The notes beneath the pieces are model-generated. The model was not told the origin of the DNA and searched no databases. It worked only from the letters and a program-made list of their open reading frames with translations. A program made the position numbers and the translations under genes. 64,000 nucleotides of DNA from positions 124,001 to 188,000 of the forward strand of contig NZ_JAXIWG010000003.1 of assembly GCF_034652275.1 (NCBI RefSeq), read 5' to 3'. Each line of letters starts with the position of its first letter. Position 1 is the first letter of the stretch. This document shows, one piece after another, positions 43,006-52,512 of this stretch. Origin of the DNA: Yoonia sp034652275. Its GTDB lineage: Bacteria; Pseudomonadota; Alphaproteobacteria; Rhodobacterales; Rhodobacteraceae.

Positions 43006-43572
43006 ACGCGCAAGGGCCGCGCAGGCCGCGTGACGCGGGCAGGTTGTGACATGGTTGTTGATCAGCCCCGTCGCCTCCATGAAAGCATAGACGATGGTCG
43101 GGCCGCAGAATTTGAACCCCGCTTTTTTGAGGTCCTTCGAGATTTGCACCGACAGCGCCGATTGCGTGGGCATCGCGCGGCGGTCGGGCAAGGTTGTCTG
43201 CAAGGGCACGCCGCCCACATAGGCCCAGAGGAAGTCGGCAAAGCCTTGATCGGCCTCGATCCTTTGCCAGGCGCGGGCGTTGGTGATCGTGGCCTCGATC
43301 TTGCCGCGGTGGCGGATGATGCCGGAATCGGCCAGCAGGCGGCGCACGTCATCCTCGCCCCAGTCTGCGATGATATCGGGGTCAAAGCCCGCAAAGGCCG
43401 CGCGGAAATTGTCGCGTTTCTTCAGGATCGTGATCCACGATAGCCCCGCCTGAAACCCGTCCAGCACCAGCTTTTCCCACAAGGCGCGGCTGTCGTATTC
43501 GGGCACGCCCCATTCGGTGTCGTGATAATCGATGTATATCTGTTCGGGTCCGGCCCAGTCGCAGCGTGCCAT
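42991..43572 (-). CDS. tag: DNA-3-methyladenine glycosylase I
   Basis: 193 residues. The Tag zinc-binding residues are visible: C4 in RCDWAG, H17 in YHDTEWG, and the C-terminal His and Cys in NHVTTCPRH. The core LDGFQAGLSWITILKKRDNFR is the family signature. It removes 3-methyladenine in base excision repair. Single gene, convergent with moaE. Confidence 0.94.
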   Translation of the reverse strand: MARCDWAGPEQIYIDYHDTEWGVPEYDSRALWEKLVLDGFQAGLSWITILKKRDNFRAAFAGFDPDIIADWGEDDVRRLLADSGIIRHRGKIEATITNARAWQRIEADQGFADFLWAYVGGVPLQTTLPDRRAMPTQSALSVQISKDLKKAGFKFCGPTIVYAFMEATGLINNHVTTCPRHAACAALARSPAV

Positions 43573-43639
43573 GTGACTCCCTTAAGGCTTTGTTAGCGGC
43601 TGTTGGTGCAAGGTGCCTCTGTCACTATGGATGGGCCCG

Positions 43640-44446
43640 ATGTCGAACGCCACGCTTTCCCGCACGGATATCACCGATTTGCCGGTGGCTGACCCGCTGC
43701 TTTATGCCTTGGCCAGCCGTGATGGCGATGTCGTGGCCCTCGTGCGTGACGCGCTGGCGGCGGACAGGGCCAGTCTGGCGTTCCACCAGATCGTCACTGC
43801 CGATGCGATCCCGCAGATTGCCTTTTATGAAGGGTTGATCCGTCTGCATGATGACGCGGGCCGCATCATTCCGGCGGCGCATTTCATGGCGCTGGTCGAA
43901 GATACGGCCATCGGGCGGGAAATTGATTGCGTCAGCCTTGCGCTGGCGCTGCGGCACCTGCGGCGCAATCCCGGCCTGCGCCTGTCGATCAACTTGTCGG
44001 CACGGTCGGTCGCCGACAGCGCATGGCGGCGCATTCTGGACGACGGGTTGCGCGACCGCGCCCGTCTGGGCGACCGGCTGATTTTCGAGATCAGCGAAAC
44101 ATCCGCGATGATGCTGCCCGATGTGATGATCCGCTTCATGGCGGAAATGCAGCCCAAAGGCGTGGCCTTTGCGCTGGATGGTTTCGGCGCGGGGATGACG
44201 GCGTTCCGCCATCTCAAGGATTTCTTTTTCGACCTTGTGAAGATCGACAAAAGCTTTGTACGTGGCATCGACCGCGACCCCGACAATCAGGTTCTGGCCG
44301 AAGCGCTGATCACCGTCGCCCACCAGTTCGAAATGTTCGCCATCGCCGACGGTGTCGAGACCGAGGAGGAGGCCGCATTCCTGCGCAGCATCGGTGTGGA
44401 TTGTCTGCAAGGTTATCTTTACGGCGTGCCCCGGTTCACCTTCTGA
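43640..44446 (+). CDS. EAL-domain protein, probably degenerate
   Basis: 268 residues (from the ATG at 43640; an ATG at 43631 is also possible). EAL-family layout: EGLIRL in place of EALLR (64-69), INLSARS (N118), FEISET (E150), LDGFGAG instead of DDFGTG (second Asp missing, G181), KIDKSFV (K201) and a final QGYLYG. The missing loop-6 aspartate, which normally binds the metal, suggests weak or no c-di-GMP hydrolysis; it may bind the nucleotide instead. A GGDEF domain is absent. Confidence 0.8.
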   Translation: MSNATLSRTDITDLPVADPLLYALASRDGDVVALVRDALAADRASLAFHQIVTADAIPQIAFYEGLIRLHDDAGRIIPAAHFMALVEDTAIGREIDCVSLALALRHLRRNPGLRLSINLSARSVADSAWRRILDDGLRDRARLGDRLIFEISETSAMMLPDVMIRFMAEMQPKGVAFALDGFGAGMTAFRHLKDFFFDLVKIDKSFVRGIDRDPDNQVLAEALITVAHQFEMFAIADGVETEEEAAFLRSIGVDCLQGYLYGVPRFTF

Positions 44447-44591
44447 GGTTGATTGAAATCAAGGCAGGGAAATTGAATTGCCCTCTATGGTTCAACCCAA
44501 TAGCATGACCCAAACGGGGGGAAGTGGGCTTGCGCATGTCCGGCGTGTGGGTCGCATCCTTTCGGCGGAACAAACCTGAAGGGACCAATCC

Positions 44592-45767
44592 ATGACCAAT
44601 GTTGTTATCGCATCCGCAGCGCGCACCGCTGTCGGCAGTTTCGGCGGCGCCTTTGCGAACACGCCCGCGCATGATCTGGGCGCGGCAGTTTTGTCAGAGG
44701 TCGTGGCGCGTGCTGGCATCGACAAATCCGAGGTGAGCGAGACGATCCTTGGGCAGGTGCTGACCGCCGCACAGGGCCAGAACCCCGCCCGTCAGGCCCA
44801 TATCAATGCGGGCCTGCCGATCGAGGCTGCGGCATGGAGCATTAATCAGGTCTGCGGGTCGGGCCTGCGCGCCGTGGCGCTGGGTGCGCAGCATATCCAG
44901 CTGGGCGATGCCGATATCGTGCTGGCGGGTGGTCAGGAAAATATGACGCTCAGCCCCCATGCCGCCCATCTGCGCGCCGGTCACAAGATGGGCGATGTGT
45001 CCTACATCGACACGATGATCCGTGACGGGCTGTGGGACGCGTTTAACAATTACCACATGGGCCAGACGGCCGAAAACGTCGCCAACCAGTGGCAGATCAC
45101 CCGCGACATGCAGGACGCATTCGCCGTTGCGTCCCAGAACAAGGCCGAAGCCGCGCAAAAGGCCGGTAAATTCGCCGACGAGATCATGGCCTTTACCGTC
45201 AAGACCCGCAAAGGCGACATCATCGTCGATCAGGACGAGTATATCCGCCACGGCGCCACAATCGACGCGATGCAGAAACTGCGCCCCGCCTTCACCAAGG
45301 ACGGGTCGGTCACGGCCGCCAATGCCTCTGGCCTGAACGACGGGGCGGCGGCGACGTTGCTTATGTCCGCCGATAACGCCGAAAAGCGCGGGATCGAACC
45401 GCTCGCACGGATCGCGTCCTATGCGACGGCGGGGCTTGACCCGTCGATCATGGGTGTCGGTCCTGTCATGGCCAGCCGCAAGGCCTTGGCCAAGGCGGGC
45501 TGGCGCGTCGAGGACCTTGATCTGGTCGAGGCGAACGAAGCTTTTGCCGCACAGGCCTGTGCCGTCAACAAGGACATGGGCTGGGACCCTGCCATCGTGA
45601 ACGTGAACGGCGGCGCCATCGCCATCGGCCACCCGATCGGCGCATCCGGCGCGCGCATCCTCAACACCCTGCTGTTCGAGATGAAGCGCCGCGGTGCCAA
45701 AAAGGGCCTGGCCACGCTCTGCATCGGGGGCGGCATGGGTGTCGCGCTTTGCGTCGAACGGTTCTGA
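44592..45767 (+). CDS. phaA: Acetyl-CoA C-acetyltransferase (beta-ketothiolase)
   Basis: 391 residues. The acyl-accepting cysteine is in INQVCGSGLRAV (about C89), the catalytic His is in GGAIAIGHPIGASGARI, and the second Cys is in LCIGGGMGVAL. It condenses two acetyl-CoA to acetoacetyl-CoA, the first step of polyhydroxybutyrate synthesis. phaB follows 59 bases later; phaC is not in the window. Confidence 0.95.
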   Translation: MTNVVIASAARTAVGSFGGAFANTPAHDLGAAVLSEVVARAGIDKSEVSETILGQVLTAAQGQNPARQAHINAGLPIEAAAWSINQVCGSGLRAVALGAQHIQLGDADIVLAGGQENMTLSPHAAHLRAGHKMGDVSYIDTMIRDGLWDAFNNYHMGQTAENVANQWQITRDMQDAFAVASQNKAEAAQKAGKFADEIMAFTVKTRKGDIIVDQDEYIRHGATIDAMQKLRPAFTKDGSVTAANASGLNDGAAATLLMSADNAEKRGIEPLARIASYATAGLDPSIMGVGPVMASRKALAKAGWRVEDLDLVEANEAFAAQACAVNKDMGWDPAIVNVNGGAIAIGHPIGASGARILNTLLFEMKRRGAKKGLATLCIGGGMGVALCVERF

Positions 45768-45773
45768 CGACAG

Positions 45774-45796
45774 GGGCGGTCGGCTGACGGCCGCCC
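45774..45796 (+). other. Stem-loop between phaA and phaB
   Basis: GGGCGGTC (45774-45781) pairs with GGCCGCCC (45789-45796) with one G-T wobble, over a 7-base loop. No T-run follows, so it is more likely an intercistronic mRNA structure than a terminator. Confidence 0.4.
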
Positions 45797-45826
45797 ATAC
45801 GACAATAACAAACGGGAGGAGAGACT

Positions 45827-46552
45827 ATGGGACGTGTGGCACTTGTCACGGGAGGATCGCGCGGCATTGGCGCGGCCATTTCAACAGCCTTGAAGGATGC
45901 AGGCTATACCGTCGCCGCGACCTATGCGGGCAATGACGAAAAGGCAGCCGCCTTTAGCGCCGAAACCGGCATCAAGACCTATAAATGGGACGTCGGCAAT
46001 TACGAGGCCTGCGCCGCCGGCATCGCATCGGTCGAGGCGGATATTGGCCCGATCGAGGTGCTTGTCAACAACGCGGGCATCACCCGCGATGCGCCGTTCC
46101 ACAAGATGACGCCGCAGCAGTGGCAAGAGGTGATCGACACCAACCTTTCGGGCGTGTTCAACATGACCCACCCCGTCTGGCCCGGCATGCGAGAGCGGAA
46201 ATTCGGCCGGATCATCACGATTTCGTCGATCAACGGCCAGAAAGGCCAGTTCGCGCAGGCCAACTATGCCGCCGCCAAGGCCGGTGACATCGGTTTCACC
46301 AAGGCGCTGGCGCAAGAAGGCGCGCGCGCGGGCATCACCGTGAACGTCATCGCCCCCGGCTATATCAACACCGAGATGATGAGCACGATTCCTGAAAAAG
46401 TGATGAACGAAGTGATCCTGCCGCAGATTCCCGTTGGACGTCTGGGCGAAGCATCGGAAATCGCGCGCGCGGTGGTGTTTCTGGCCTCTGACGATGCGGG
46501 TTTCGTCACGGGGTCCACAATTTCGGCCAACGGCGGTCAGTATATGTGCTGA
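45827..46552 (+). CDS. phaB: Acetoacetyl-CoA reductase
   Basis: 241 residues, SDR family. NADP motif LVTGGSRGIGAAIS, LVNNAGITRDAPFHKM, active-site YAAAKAG (Tyr/Lys), and NVIAPGYINTEMM. It reduces acetoacetyl-CoA to (R)-3-hydroxybutyryl-CoA for polyhydroxybutyrate. Preceded by GGGAGGAG; followed by a strong terminator. Confidence 0.95.
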   Translation: MGRVALVTGGSRGIGAAISTALKDAGYTVAATYAGNDEKAAAFSAETGIKTYKWDVGNYEACAAGIASVEADIGPIEVLVNNAGITRDAPFHKMTPQQWQEVIDTNLSGVFNMTHPVWPGMRERKFGRIITISSINGQKGQFAQANYAAAKAGDIGFTKALAQEGARAGITVNVIAPGYINTEMMSTIPEKVMNEVILPQIPVGRLGEASEIARAVVFLASDDAGFVTGSTISANGGQYMC

Positions 46553-46574
46553 CCCCGTTCAGGGCAGAATAAAG

Positions 46575-46610
46575 AAAGGCCGCGCCCTGATGGCGCGGCC
46601 TTTTGTTTTT
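46575..46610 (+). terminator. Rho-independent terminator after phaB
   Basis: 12-base-pair stem AAAGGCCGCGCC/GGCGCGGCCTTT (46575-46586 and 46592-46603) with a 5-base loop, followed by TTTTGTTTTT. It may also serve the convergent YdcH gene. Confidence 0.9.
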
Positions 46611-46643
46611 GCTGGCAGCCCGTGGGCCGACGTCAGCGGTTAT

Positions 46644-46811
46644 TCAATGTGTTGCAAGGCGGGTGATCTCTTCCTTGATCTGCAACTTTTTCTTCTTGAG
46701 TTTCGCCAGCTCAAGATCATCCACGCCGGGCGAGCGTTGCAACACCTCGACATGGTCCGAGAGGGTTTGGTGCTTTTTCTTCAGTTCCTGCAAATGCGAA
46801 CTCAAGCTCAT
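46644..46811 (-). CDS. YdcH/DUF465 family small coiled-coil protein
   Basis: 55 residues from the ATG at 46811, preceded by GGAGGAAG; upstream frame extension is not family-like. Starts SLSSHLQELKKKHQTLSDHV and ends LKKKKLQIKEEITRLA, a highly charged helical hairpin typical of DUF465. Function unknown. Convergent with phaB. Confidence 0.88.
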   Translation of the reverse strand: MSLSSHLQELKKKHQTLSDHVEVLQRSPGVDDLELAKLKKKKLQIKEEITRLATH

Positions 46812-46929
46812 GATCTTCCTCCTGCTGGTTGAACGTAACGGAATTGCAACACGATTCAGACCCGCTGTCACGCGGCAGTGCAGCAATTCCCCTCTCACCG
46901 CAGCTTGGCAGCCAATTCCTGCCAAAAGA

Positions 46930-47706
46930 TTAACGATCCATGGGCAGATCGGCGCCGTTGCGTAAAATTCGGGCGACCTGCGGGGTATAGCTGTCCTTGT
47001 CGCCGTCATGCGCCGTGCCTACATGCATCTCCAGCGCGGGCAGCAGACAGAACGGTGCGCGCCCTTCCTGTCTTGCGCGCAGGATGAACAGGCCGGGCGC
47101 TCGCGCTGGCCGCCCGGCGATAGGCAAAACCACCACTGATCCCAGCCGCCCTTGCAGGGCTGACAGGACCTCTGGCAGGCGTTCGATCCGCTGGATCATG
47201 GTCAGATACCCCTTGGGCGCAAGCCGCCGCGCCCCGATGTCGAGCCAATCCGCCAAGGGCGTGTCGCCCCCGAGCGCCGTATCCCGCCCGGGGTCGCTGG
47301 CCGCCGTACCGGTGTCGCGGTCAAAATAGGGCGGGTTCATGATGACATGATCGAATCGCCTCTGGCGCAGATCAGCAGGCAGCGCGCGCAGATCGGCGGT
47401 GATCACCTCAAGCGGCAGGTCATTGGCCACCGCATTGCGCCGCGCAAGATCGGCATATGCGGTCTGCACCTCGACCCCCGTCAGCGCCAGCCCCGGCACC
47501 CGCCGCCCGAGACACAAGGCCGCAGTCCCGACGCCGCAGCCCAGTTCCAGCACCGACTGGCCCGCGCGTGCGGTAATACTGGCGGCCAGCAGCACCGGAT
47601 CCACGCCCGCACGATAGCCGTGGCGCGGCTGCAGTATCTGCAAGCGCCCGCCCAGAAAGGCGTCCTGCGTCACATCCTCAGTCACGCCCCAGATCGATCT
47701 CGCCAT
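46930..47706 (-). CDS. tRNA1(Val)-type adenine-N6 methyltransferase / N6-methylase
   Basis: 258 residues. SAM-binding VLELGCGVGTAALCLG and catalytic NPPYFDR motif, typical of YfiC/TrmN6-like methylases that modify A37 of tRNA1(Val). N-terminal QDAFLGGRLQILQPRHGYRAGVDPVLLAAS matches the alphaproteobacterial form. The start at 47706 is by ORF length; a GTG at 47685 would give the more usual MTEDVTQDAFLGG. It overlaps the DUF2007 gene. Confidence 0.82.
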   Translation of the reverse strand: MARSIWGVTEDVTQDAFLGGRLQILQPRHGYRAGVDPVLLAASITARAGQSVLELGCGVGTAALCLGRRVPGLALTGVEVQTAYADLARRNAVANDLPLEVITADLRALPADLRQRRFDHVIMNPPYFDRDTGTAASDPGRDTALGGDTPLADWLDIGARRLAPKGYLTMIQRIERLPEVLSALQGRLGSVVVLPIAGRPARAPGLFILRARQEGRAPFCLLPALEMHVGTAHDGDKDSYTPQVARILRNGADLPMDR

Positions 47707-47896
47707 CGCGCATCACGGCTTCGGCCATGAACAGGTCGCGGTCATGCACCATCAGGCGGCGCGGCATGATGCCGATACTGCCTTCCATGATGCTCATATT
47801 GTCGTCGAAGGTGAACCAGTCTATACCTTCCGCGTCCAACAGGGCGGTTGCAAAGGCGATGACGGTCACGTCATTGGTGCGTAAAAGCTCTTTCAT
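47678..47896 (-). CDS. DUF2007 family protein
   Basis: 72 residues from the ATG at 47896. Starts MKELLRTNDVTVIAFATALLDAEGI, with the alpha/beta fold of the DUF2007 family (often described as putative signal-transducing proteins). Function unknown. It overlaps the downstream methylase and is divergent from the polyprenyl synthase gene. Confidence 0.85.
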   Translation of the reverse strand: MKELLRTNDVTVIAFATALLDAEGIDWFTFDDNMSIMEGSIGIMPRRLMVHDRDLFMAEAVMRDGEIDLGRD

Positions 47897-47951
47897 ACCC
47901 AAGGATTAAGGCGCTGCTGCTCCCTTGTCCATTCACATGACGGAACCTCGC

Positions 47952-48950
47952 ATGAGCCTTGATCACGCCGCCACCAAACCACACGAACAATTGGCGGCCG
48001 CCTTGGCGGATGACCTGACAGCGGTCAACGCGATGATCCGTGAACGCATGGCTTCCGAACATGCGCCGCGCATCCCGCAGGTCACGGCGCATCTCGTCGA
48101 GGCGGGCGGCAAACGCCTGCGCCCGATGCTGACCTTGGCTGCGGCGCGGATGTGCGGCTATGACGGACCTTACCATATCCATTTGGCGGCGACGGTTGAA
48201 TTCATCCACACCGCGACCCTGCTGCATGACGATGTCGTCGATGAAAGCAGCCAGCGGCGCGGGCGGCCCACGGCGAACCTGCTTTGGGACAATACATCCA
48301 GCGTGCTGGTCGGCGATTATCTGTTCGCGCGGTCATTCCAGTTGATGGTGGAAACCGGATCACTGCGGGTGCTCGATATCCTTGCCAATGCCTCGGCCAC
48401 CATCGCCGAAGGCGAGGTGCTGCAACTGACCGCCGCCGCCGATCTGGCCACCACCGAAGAGATTTACATCAAGGTCGTGCGCGGCAAGACCGCCGCCTTG
48501 TTTTCAGCCGCGATGGAAGTGGGTGGAGAGATTGCAGGACAGGACGCCGCCATCAAACAGGCGCTGTTCGATTACGGCGATGCCTTGGGCATATCGTTCC
48601 AGATCGTCGATGACCTTTTGGATTACGGCGGTACCAAAGCCACCGGCAAGAACATTGGCGACGATTTCCGCGAACGTAAGCTGACCTTGCCGGTGATCCG
48701 CGCGGTCGCGGCTGCGGATGCCGACGACCGCGCCTTCTGGACCCGCACGATCCAGAAAGGCCGTCAGGAAGACGGTGATCTGGACCATGCAATCGCGCTG
48801 CTACACCGGCACGGCACGCTGGAAAGCACCCGTCAGGATGCGATTCTCTGGGCGGCCAAGGCCAAGGATGCGCTGGGCGTCATCCCTGACCATCCGCTGA
48901 AAACCATGCTGGTCGATCTGGCCGATTACGTCGTCGCCCGGATCAGATAG
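47952..48950 (+). CDS. Polyprenyl (probably decaprenyl) diphosphate synthase
   Basis: 332 residues from the ATG at 47952; an ATG at 47937 is possible but the family usually begins MSLD. First Asp-rich motif LLHDDVVDES, second motif DDLLDYGG, GGKRLRPML substrate region. It makes the isoprenoid tail for ubiquinone (Q-10 is usual in Rhodobacterales; tail length inferred). Convergent with the TRAP gene, with stops 2 bases apart. Confidence 0.9.
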   Translation: MSLDHAATKPHEQLAAALADDLTAVNAMIRERMASEHAPRIPQVTAHLVEAGGKRLRPMLTLAAARMCGYDGPYHIHLAATVEFIHTATLLHDDVVDESSQRRGRPTANLLWDNTSSVLVGDYLFARSFQLMVETGSLRVLDILANASATIAEGEVLQLTAAADLATTEEIYIKVVRGKTAALFSAAMEVGGEIAGQDAAIKQALFDYGDALGISFQIVDDLLDYGGTKATGKNIGDDFRERKLTLPVIRAVAAADADDRAFWTRTIQKGRQEDGDLDHAIALLHRHGTLESTRQDAILWAAKAKDALGVIPDHPLKTMLVDLADYVVARIR

Positions 48951-48952
48951 GA

Positions 48953-49984
48953 TCAGTCTACCAACCCTGTGTTATTCTCGACCGCCAACTGGGCCGCGCT
49001 GACCAATGCCGCACCGTCATACCCTTTGGCATTCATCTCCGCGATCCAGCGGCTGGTGACGCCAGCGCCAATGGCCATGATTTCTGCGGTCTCCTCTACC
49101 GAAAGTTCGGCGATCGTGTTGCCGCTGGCCGCCATCACGTCGCGCCCGACAGCATCGCCCGTGTCATGCGCGCGCCCGGCCCAGCGGCTGGCCATCAGGC
49201 CGGAATTGGCGTCGATCACCGCGCGCAGATCGTCTGGCAAGGCGTCATAGGTGGCCTTGTTCATCGCCCAGAGGAAATAGAGGTTATAAAGCGACCGGTC
49301 GCCAGCCACATCGGTATGGCTGTCGGTCAGTTCATCCAGCTTCAGCGACGGGGCCTGTTCCCACGGGATCACGCCGCCATCGACCACACCGCGCGCAATC
49401 GCCTCGGGGAACTGCGGGACGGGCATGCCGATAGGCTCCGCGCCTAGTTCTTCCAGCAACAAGGTCGCGGTGCGCGACGGGCCCCGCAGTTTCAGCCCTG
49501 CGAAATCTTCCATCGTGGTGGGCGCGTCCCCGCGTTTGTGCAGGATGCCGGGGCCGTGCATGTGGACTGCGATGATATGCACATCGGCGAAATCATCGAG
49601 CAGGTAATCCTGTGTGAAGTCCCACGCTGCCGCACTCGCCTCTTCCGCCGATTTGGTGGTCATGAAGGGCAGTTCCAGCGCTTCGGCCTCGGGAAATCGG
49701 TTGGGCTGATAGCCGGGGATCACCCAGCCGCCATCAATCGCGCCGTCGCGGATCAGGTCGTATTGGTTGGTGGCCGATCCGCCCAATTGCATGAACGGAT
49801 AGATTTCGACCTTGATCCGCCCGCCGGATTGCTCCTCGATCGCGTCGGCCCAAGGCTGCATGAAATAGGTCGGGTTGGCACTCGCGGGCGAGACAAAGTG
49901 CTGGAACCGCAACGTCACCTCTTGGGCAACGGCGGGTGTCGTCAGCGCCAGCATAGCCAGCATGGCATAGGGGGGCAGGTGCAT
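48953..49984 (-). CDS. Orphan TRAP transporter substrate-binding protein (DctP type)
   Basis: 343 residues from the ATG at 49984, spaced well after GAAAGGA; a second ATG lies 9 bases upstream. Signal peptide MHLPPYAMLAMLALTTPAVA, then the TRAP pattern VTLRFQHFVSPASA and GRIKVEIYPFMQLGG. The DctP signature region is GLKLRGPSRTATLLLEELGAEPIGMP. No DctQ/DctM genes are adjacent, so the permease must lie elsewhere. Ligand probably an organic acid. Confidence 0.85.
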   Translation of the reverse strand: MHLPPYAMLAMLALTTPAVAQEVTLRFQHFVSPASANPTYFMQPWADAIEEQSGGRIKVEIYPFMQLGGSATNQYDLIRDGAIDGGWVIPGYQPNRFPEAEALELPFMTTKSAEEASAAAWDFTQDYLLDDFADVHIIAVHMHGPGILHKRGDAPTTMEDFAGLKLRGPSRTATLLLEELGAEPIGMPVPQFPEAIARGVVDGGVIPWEQAPSLKLDELTDSHTDVAGDRSLYNLYFLWAMNKATYDALPDDLRAVIDANSGLMASRWAGRAHDTGDAVGRDVMAASGNTIAELSVEETAEIMAIGAGVTSRWIAEMNAKGYDGAALVSAAQLAVENNTGLVD

Positions 49985-50070
49985 CGCGTGCATCCTTTCA
50001 TGGTGATTGGGGGAAAGGTGCCGCCGCTAGCAACGCGATAAAGATAACGATGCGACCCCCGATTTCAAGG

Positions 50071-51573
50071 TCACACCGCGAAAAGCGGAAAGGTCATGCC
50101 CAAGGCCCAGCCCAGAAACACGCCAAGGCCCACGCCTGCCGCCATGGGCCGCTGCGCAGCCCGCCCGATCCAGCCGCCCAAAGTGCCGAACAGCACAAAG
50201 AACAGCAGGATGATCGGCATTATCAACAGCAGAAAGAACAGGCTTTCCATGTCCAGTGCCGTGGCAATGCCCAGCGAGACCAGCGCATTGGTGCGCACCA
50301 CCAGCACCCGCCACAACGGCGCGCGGCCTGCTTCGGTCAGATAGGCATCGGCCAGCATGAACGGCACCGCCCCCGCCGCGATGGCAAGGATGATCCAGAT
50401 GCGGGCATCGACGGCGAAAAAGGACGCCACATAGATATCCAGCATGCCCCCGAAGATACCGATGCAGAACACCGCGATGGGCAGCGCCAGCAGCAAGCCT
50501 GTCGCATCCCAACGCAAGGCCCCCGCGCGGGCAAGGAACAACAACCCGATCAGCCCGAACAGCGCGAAATGCAGCGCAAGGTAGTCGGCAACCAGCACAG
50601 GCAGGAAACCGACCTCGAATGGATACAGGATCAGCGGCGTCAGGATCGTCGGCACCAAGGTCGCAGCCCAGAACACACCGCGTGGCAGCCGCACAGGCGG
50701 TGTGGCCGCGCGCAAAGGCCGCGCAAGGCGCGCCAAAGGCCATGCGAGCGCCGTCACACTGACGATCAGCAGCGCGATCCAGCCGCCGCGCGCGGCGACG
50801 GACGTGTCGTTCGGGCGGTCGAACACCGCGTTCAGCCAGTCGCGTGTCTCGACCATGCTGGTCGGGGAATAGAGCACGCCGACATGCTCCACCGACGGGG
50901 CCAGCACCGCGCGTCGCCCTGTGCCCGCCGCAGGATCGCCCAAGGTCTGCGCGACTGTCGCGTCAGGGTCGGTCAGGCGCAGCACACGCAACGCCTCGGC
51001 CGCAAGCGCCGTTTCCCATGCGCCGTTGATGACCAGCAGGTTGGCAGGCGCTTCGGCCGTCACTTCGGTTGAAAACATCGACACAGCTACGGTCGCATCC
51101 ACACGCGGATCGGCAATCGCCTGCCGGACGATGATGTCGGAGGCCATCGAATGCCCCAGCAGCGCCAGTTGCCCGTTCGCGCCACGCAGGCCCAGGCTTG
51201 CGTCGATCACGCGGCCCAATTCCTCGACCAAGAGCCGCGTCGTGCCGTCGACGGACGTCACATCGCCCGACATCGGCACCGGATTGCGCCCGTGTCCTTC
51301 GAGATCATAGCTTGCGACGATATAGCCTGCCTGCGCCAGCGTTTGCGCGAAACCGATCATCAACTGGCGCGATCCGGCAAAGCCATGGGCGATCACGACA
51401 ACAGGGGCGTCGGCCACATCGGGCCGCGATACCACCGTGACGGGGGTTTCGCCCACGGCAAGGTCGGATATGACCAGCCCCGCCCCCGCCTGTTCGAGTC
51501 GAAATATCGACAGGCCCGCAAGGGCCAGTGCCACGATCAGGACAAGCGAAGGCCAGAACCGGTGCCCCATCAA
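50071..51573 (-). CDS. Alpha/beta hydrolase fused to a multi-pass membrane domain
   Basis: 500 residues. An N-terminal membrane anchor precedes an alpha/beta hydrolase (VVVIAHGFAGSRQLM, oxyanion region, nucleophile GHSMAS). The C-terminal half (about 260-500) has eight or more hydrophobic helices. The combination suggests a membrane-embedded lipase or transport-linked hydrolase; I do not recognise a named family. It starts right after the map stop. Confidence 0.75.
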   Translation of the reverse strand: MMGHRFWPSLVLIVALALAGLSIFRLEQAGAGLVISDLAVGETPVTVVSRPDVADAPVVVIAHGFAGSRQLMIGFAQTLAQAGYIVASYDLEGHGRNPVPMSGDVTSVDGTTRLLVEELGRVIDASLGLRGANGQLALLGHSMASDIIVRQAIADPRVDATVAVSMFSTEVTAEAPANLLVINGAWETALAAEALRVLRLTDPDATVAQTLGDPAAGTGRRAVLAPSVEHVGVLYSPTSMVETRDWLNAVFDRPNDTSVAARGGWIALLIVSVTALAWPLARLARPLRAATPPVRLPRGVFWAATLVPTILTPLILYPFEVGFLPVLVADYLALHFALFGLIGLLFLARAGALRWDATGLLLALPIAVFCIGIFGGMLDIYVASFFAVDARIWIILAIAAGAVPFMLADAYLTEAGRAPLWRVLVVRTNALVSLGIATALDMESLFFLLLIMPIILLFFVLFGTLGGWIGRAAQRPMAAGVGLGVFLGWALGMTFPLFAV

Positions 51574-52386
51574 TCAGACGGGATAGGTCGGGTGGAACAG
51601 CCCCTTGGGCGAGAGGGTGAAAATCTGGCAACCGTCTGCGGTGATCCCGACCGAATGTTCAAACTGCGCCGACAGTGATTTGTCACAGGTCACGGCGGTC
51701 CAGTCATCGGCCAGCACCTTGGTATCGGCGCGACCGAGATTGATCATCGGCTCGATGGTAAAGAACATGCCTTCTTGCAGCACAGCCCCCGTGCCCGCGC
51801 GCCCGTAATGCAGCACATTGGGCGGCGCGTGGAATACACGGCCCAGCCCGTGCCCGCAGAAATCGCGCACGACGGACATGCGGTGGCTTTCCGCATAGGT
51901 CTGGATCGCATGACCGATATCGCCAAAGGTATTTCCGGGCTTTGCCGCGGCAATCCCTTTCATCAGCGCATCATGTGTCACGTCGATCAGGCGTTCGGCC
52001 TTGCGCGACAGTTTGCCCGCGACATACATCCGGCTGGTATCGCCATACCAGCCATCGACGATCACAGTCACATCGATGTTCAGGATATCACCGTCGCGCA
52101 GCAGCTTGGTGCCGGGGATACCGTGGCAGACGACGTGATTGACCGAAATGCAGCTGGCGTGCTGATAGCCCTTGTAGCCGATCGTGGCCGAGACAGCCCC
52201 CGCATCGCTGACCATCTGGGTAATCATGCGGTCAAGCTCTCCGGTGGTCTGGCCGGGTACGACATGGGCCGCGATCTCGTCCAGAATAGTGGCCGCCAGC
52301 GCGCCTGCCTTTGCCATGCCGTCGAAATCGGCGGGTTCGTAAATCCGGATGCCGTCTTTGGTCAGGCGGCCTTTGTTGGTGTCCAC
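51574..52386 (-). CDS. map: Methionine aminopeptidase type I
   Basis: 270 residues from a GTG at 52386. Metal ligands in DGDILNIDVTVIVDGWYGDTSRM (two Asp), GHGLGR with its His, TIEPMI (Glu) and FEHSVG (Glu). It removes N-terminal methionine. The short N-terminus fits type I enzymes. Monocistronic-looking, divergent from the CinA-type gene. Confidence 0.94.
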   Translation of the reverse strand: MDTNKGRLTKDGIRIYEPADFDGMAKAGALAATILDEIAAHVVPGQTTGELDRMITQMVSDAGAVSATIGYKGYQHASCISVNHVVCHGIPGTKLLRDGDILNIDVTVIVDGWYGDTSRMYVAGKLSRKAERLIDVTHDALMKGIAAAKPGNTFGDIGHAIQTYAESHRMSVVRDFCGHGLGRVFHAPPNVLHYGRAGTGAVLQEGMFFTIEPMINLGRADTKVLADDWTAVTCDKSLSAQFEHSVGITADGCQIFTLSPKGLFHPTYPV

Positions 52387-52512
52387 GTCGCGTATCCTTT
52401 GCCCTATAAGCGTCGATATATTGCAAGTCTCGCAAAAGTTCTAGGGCTGCGAAGGGCATGGCAAAGCGCGTGGCGCGATCTATAAGGTCCGTGACATAAA
52501 AAGGAGAGCCAG

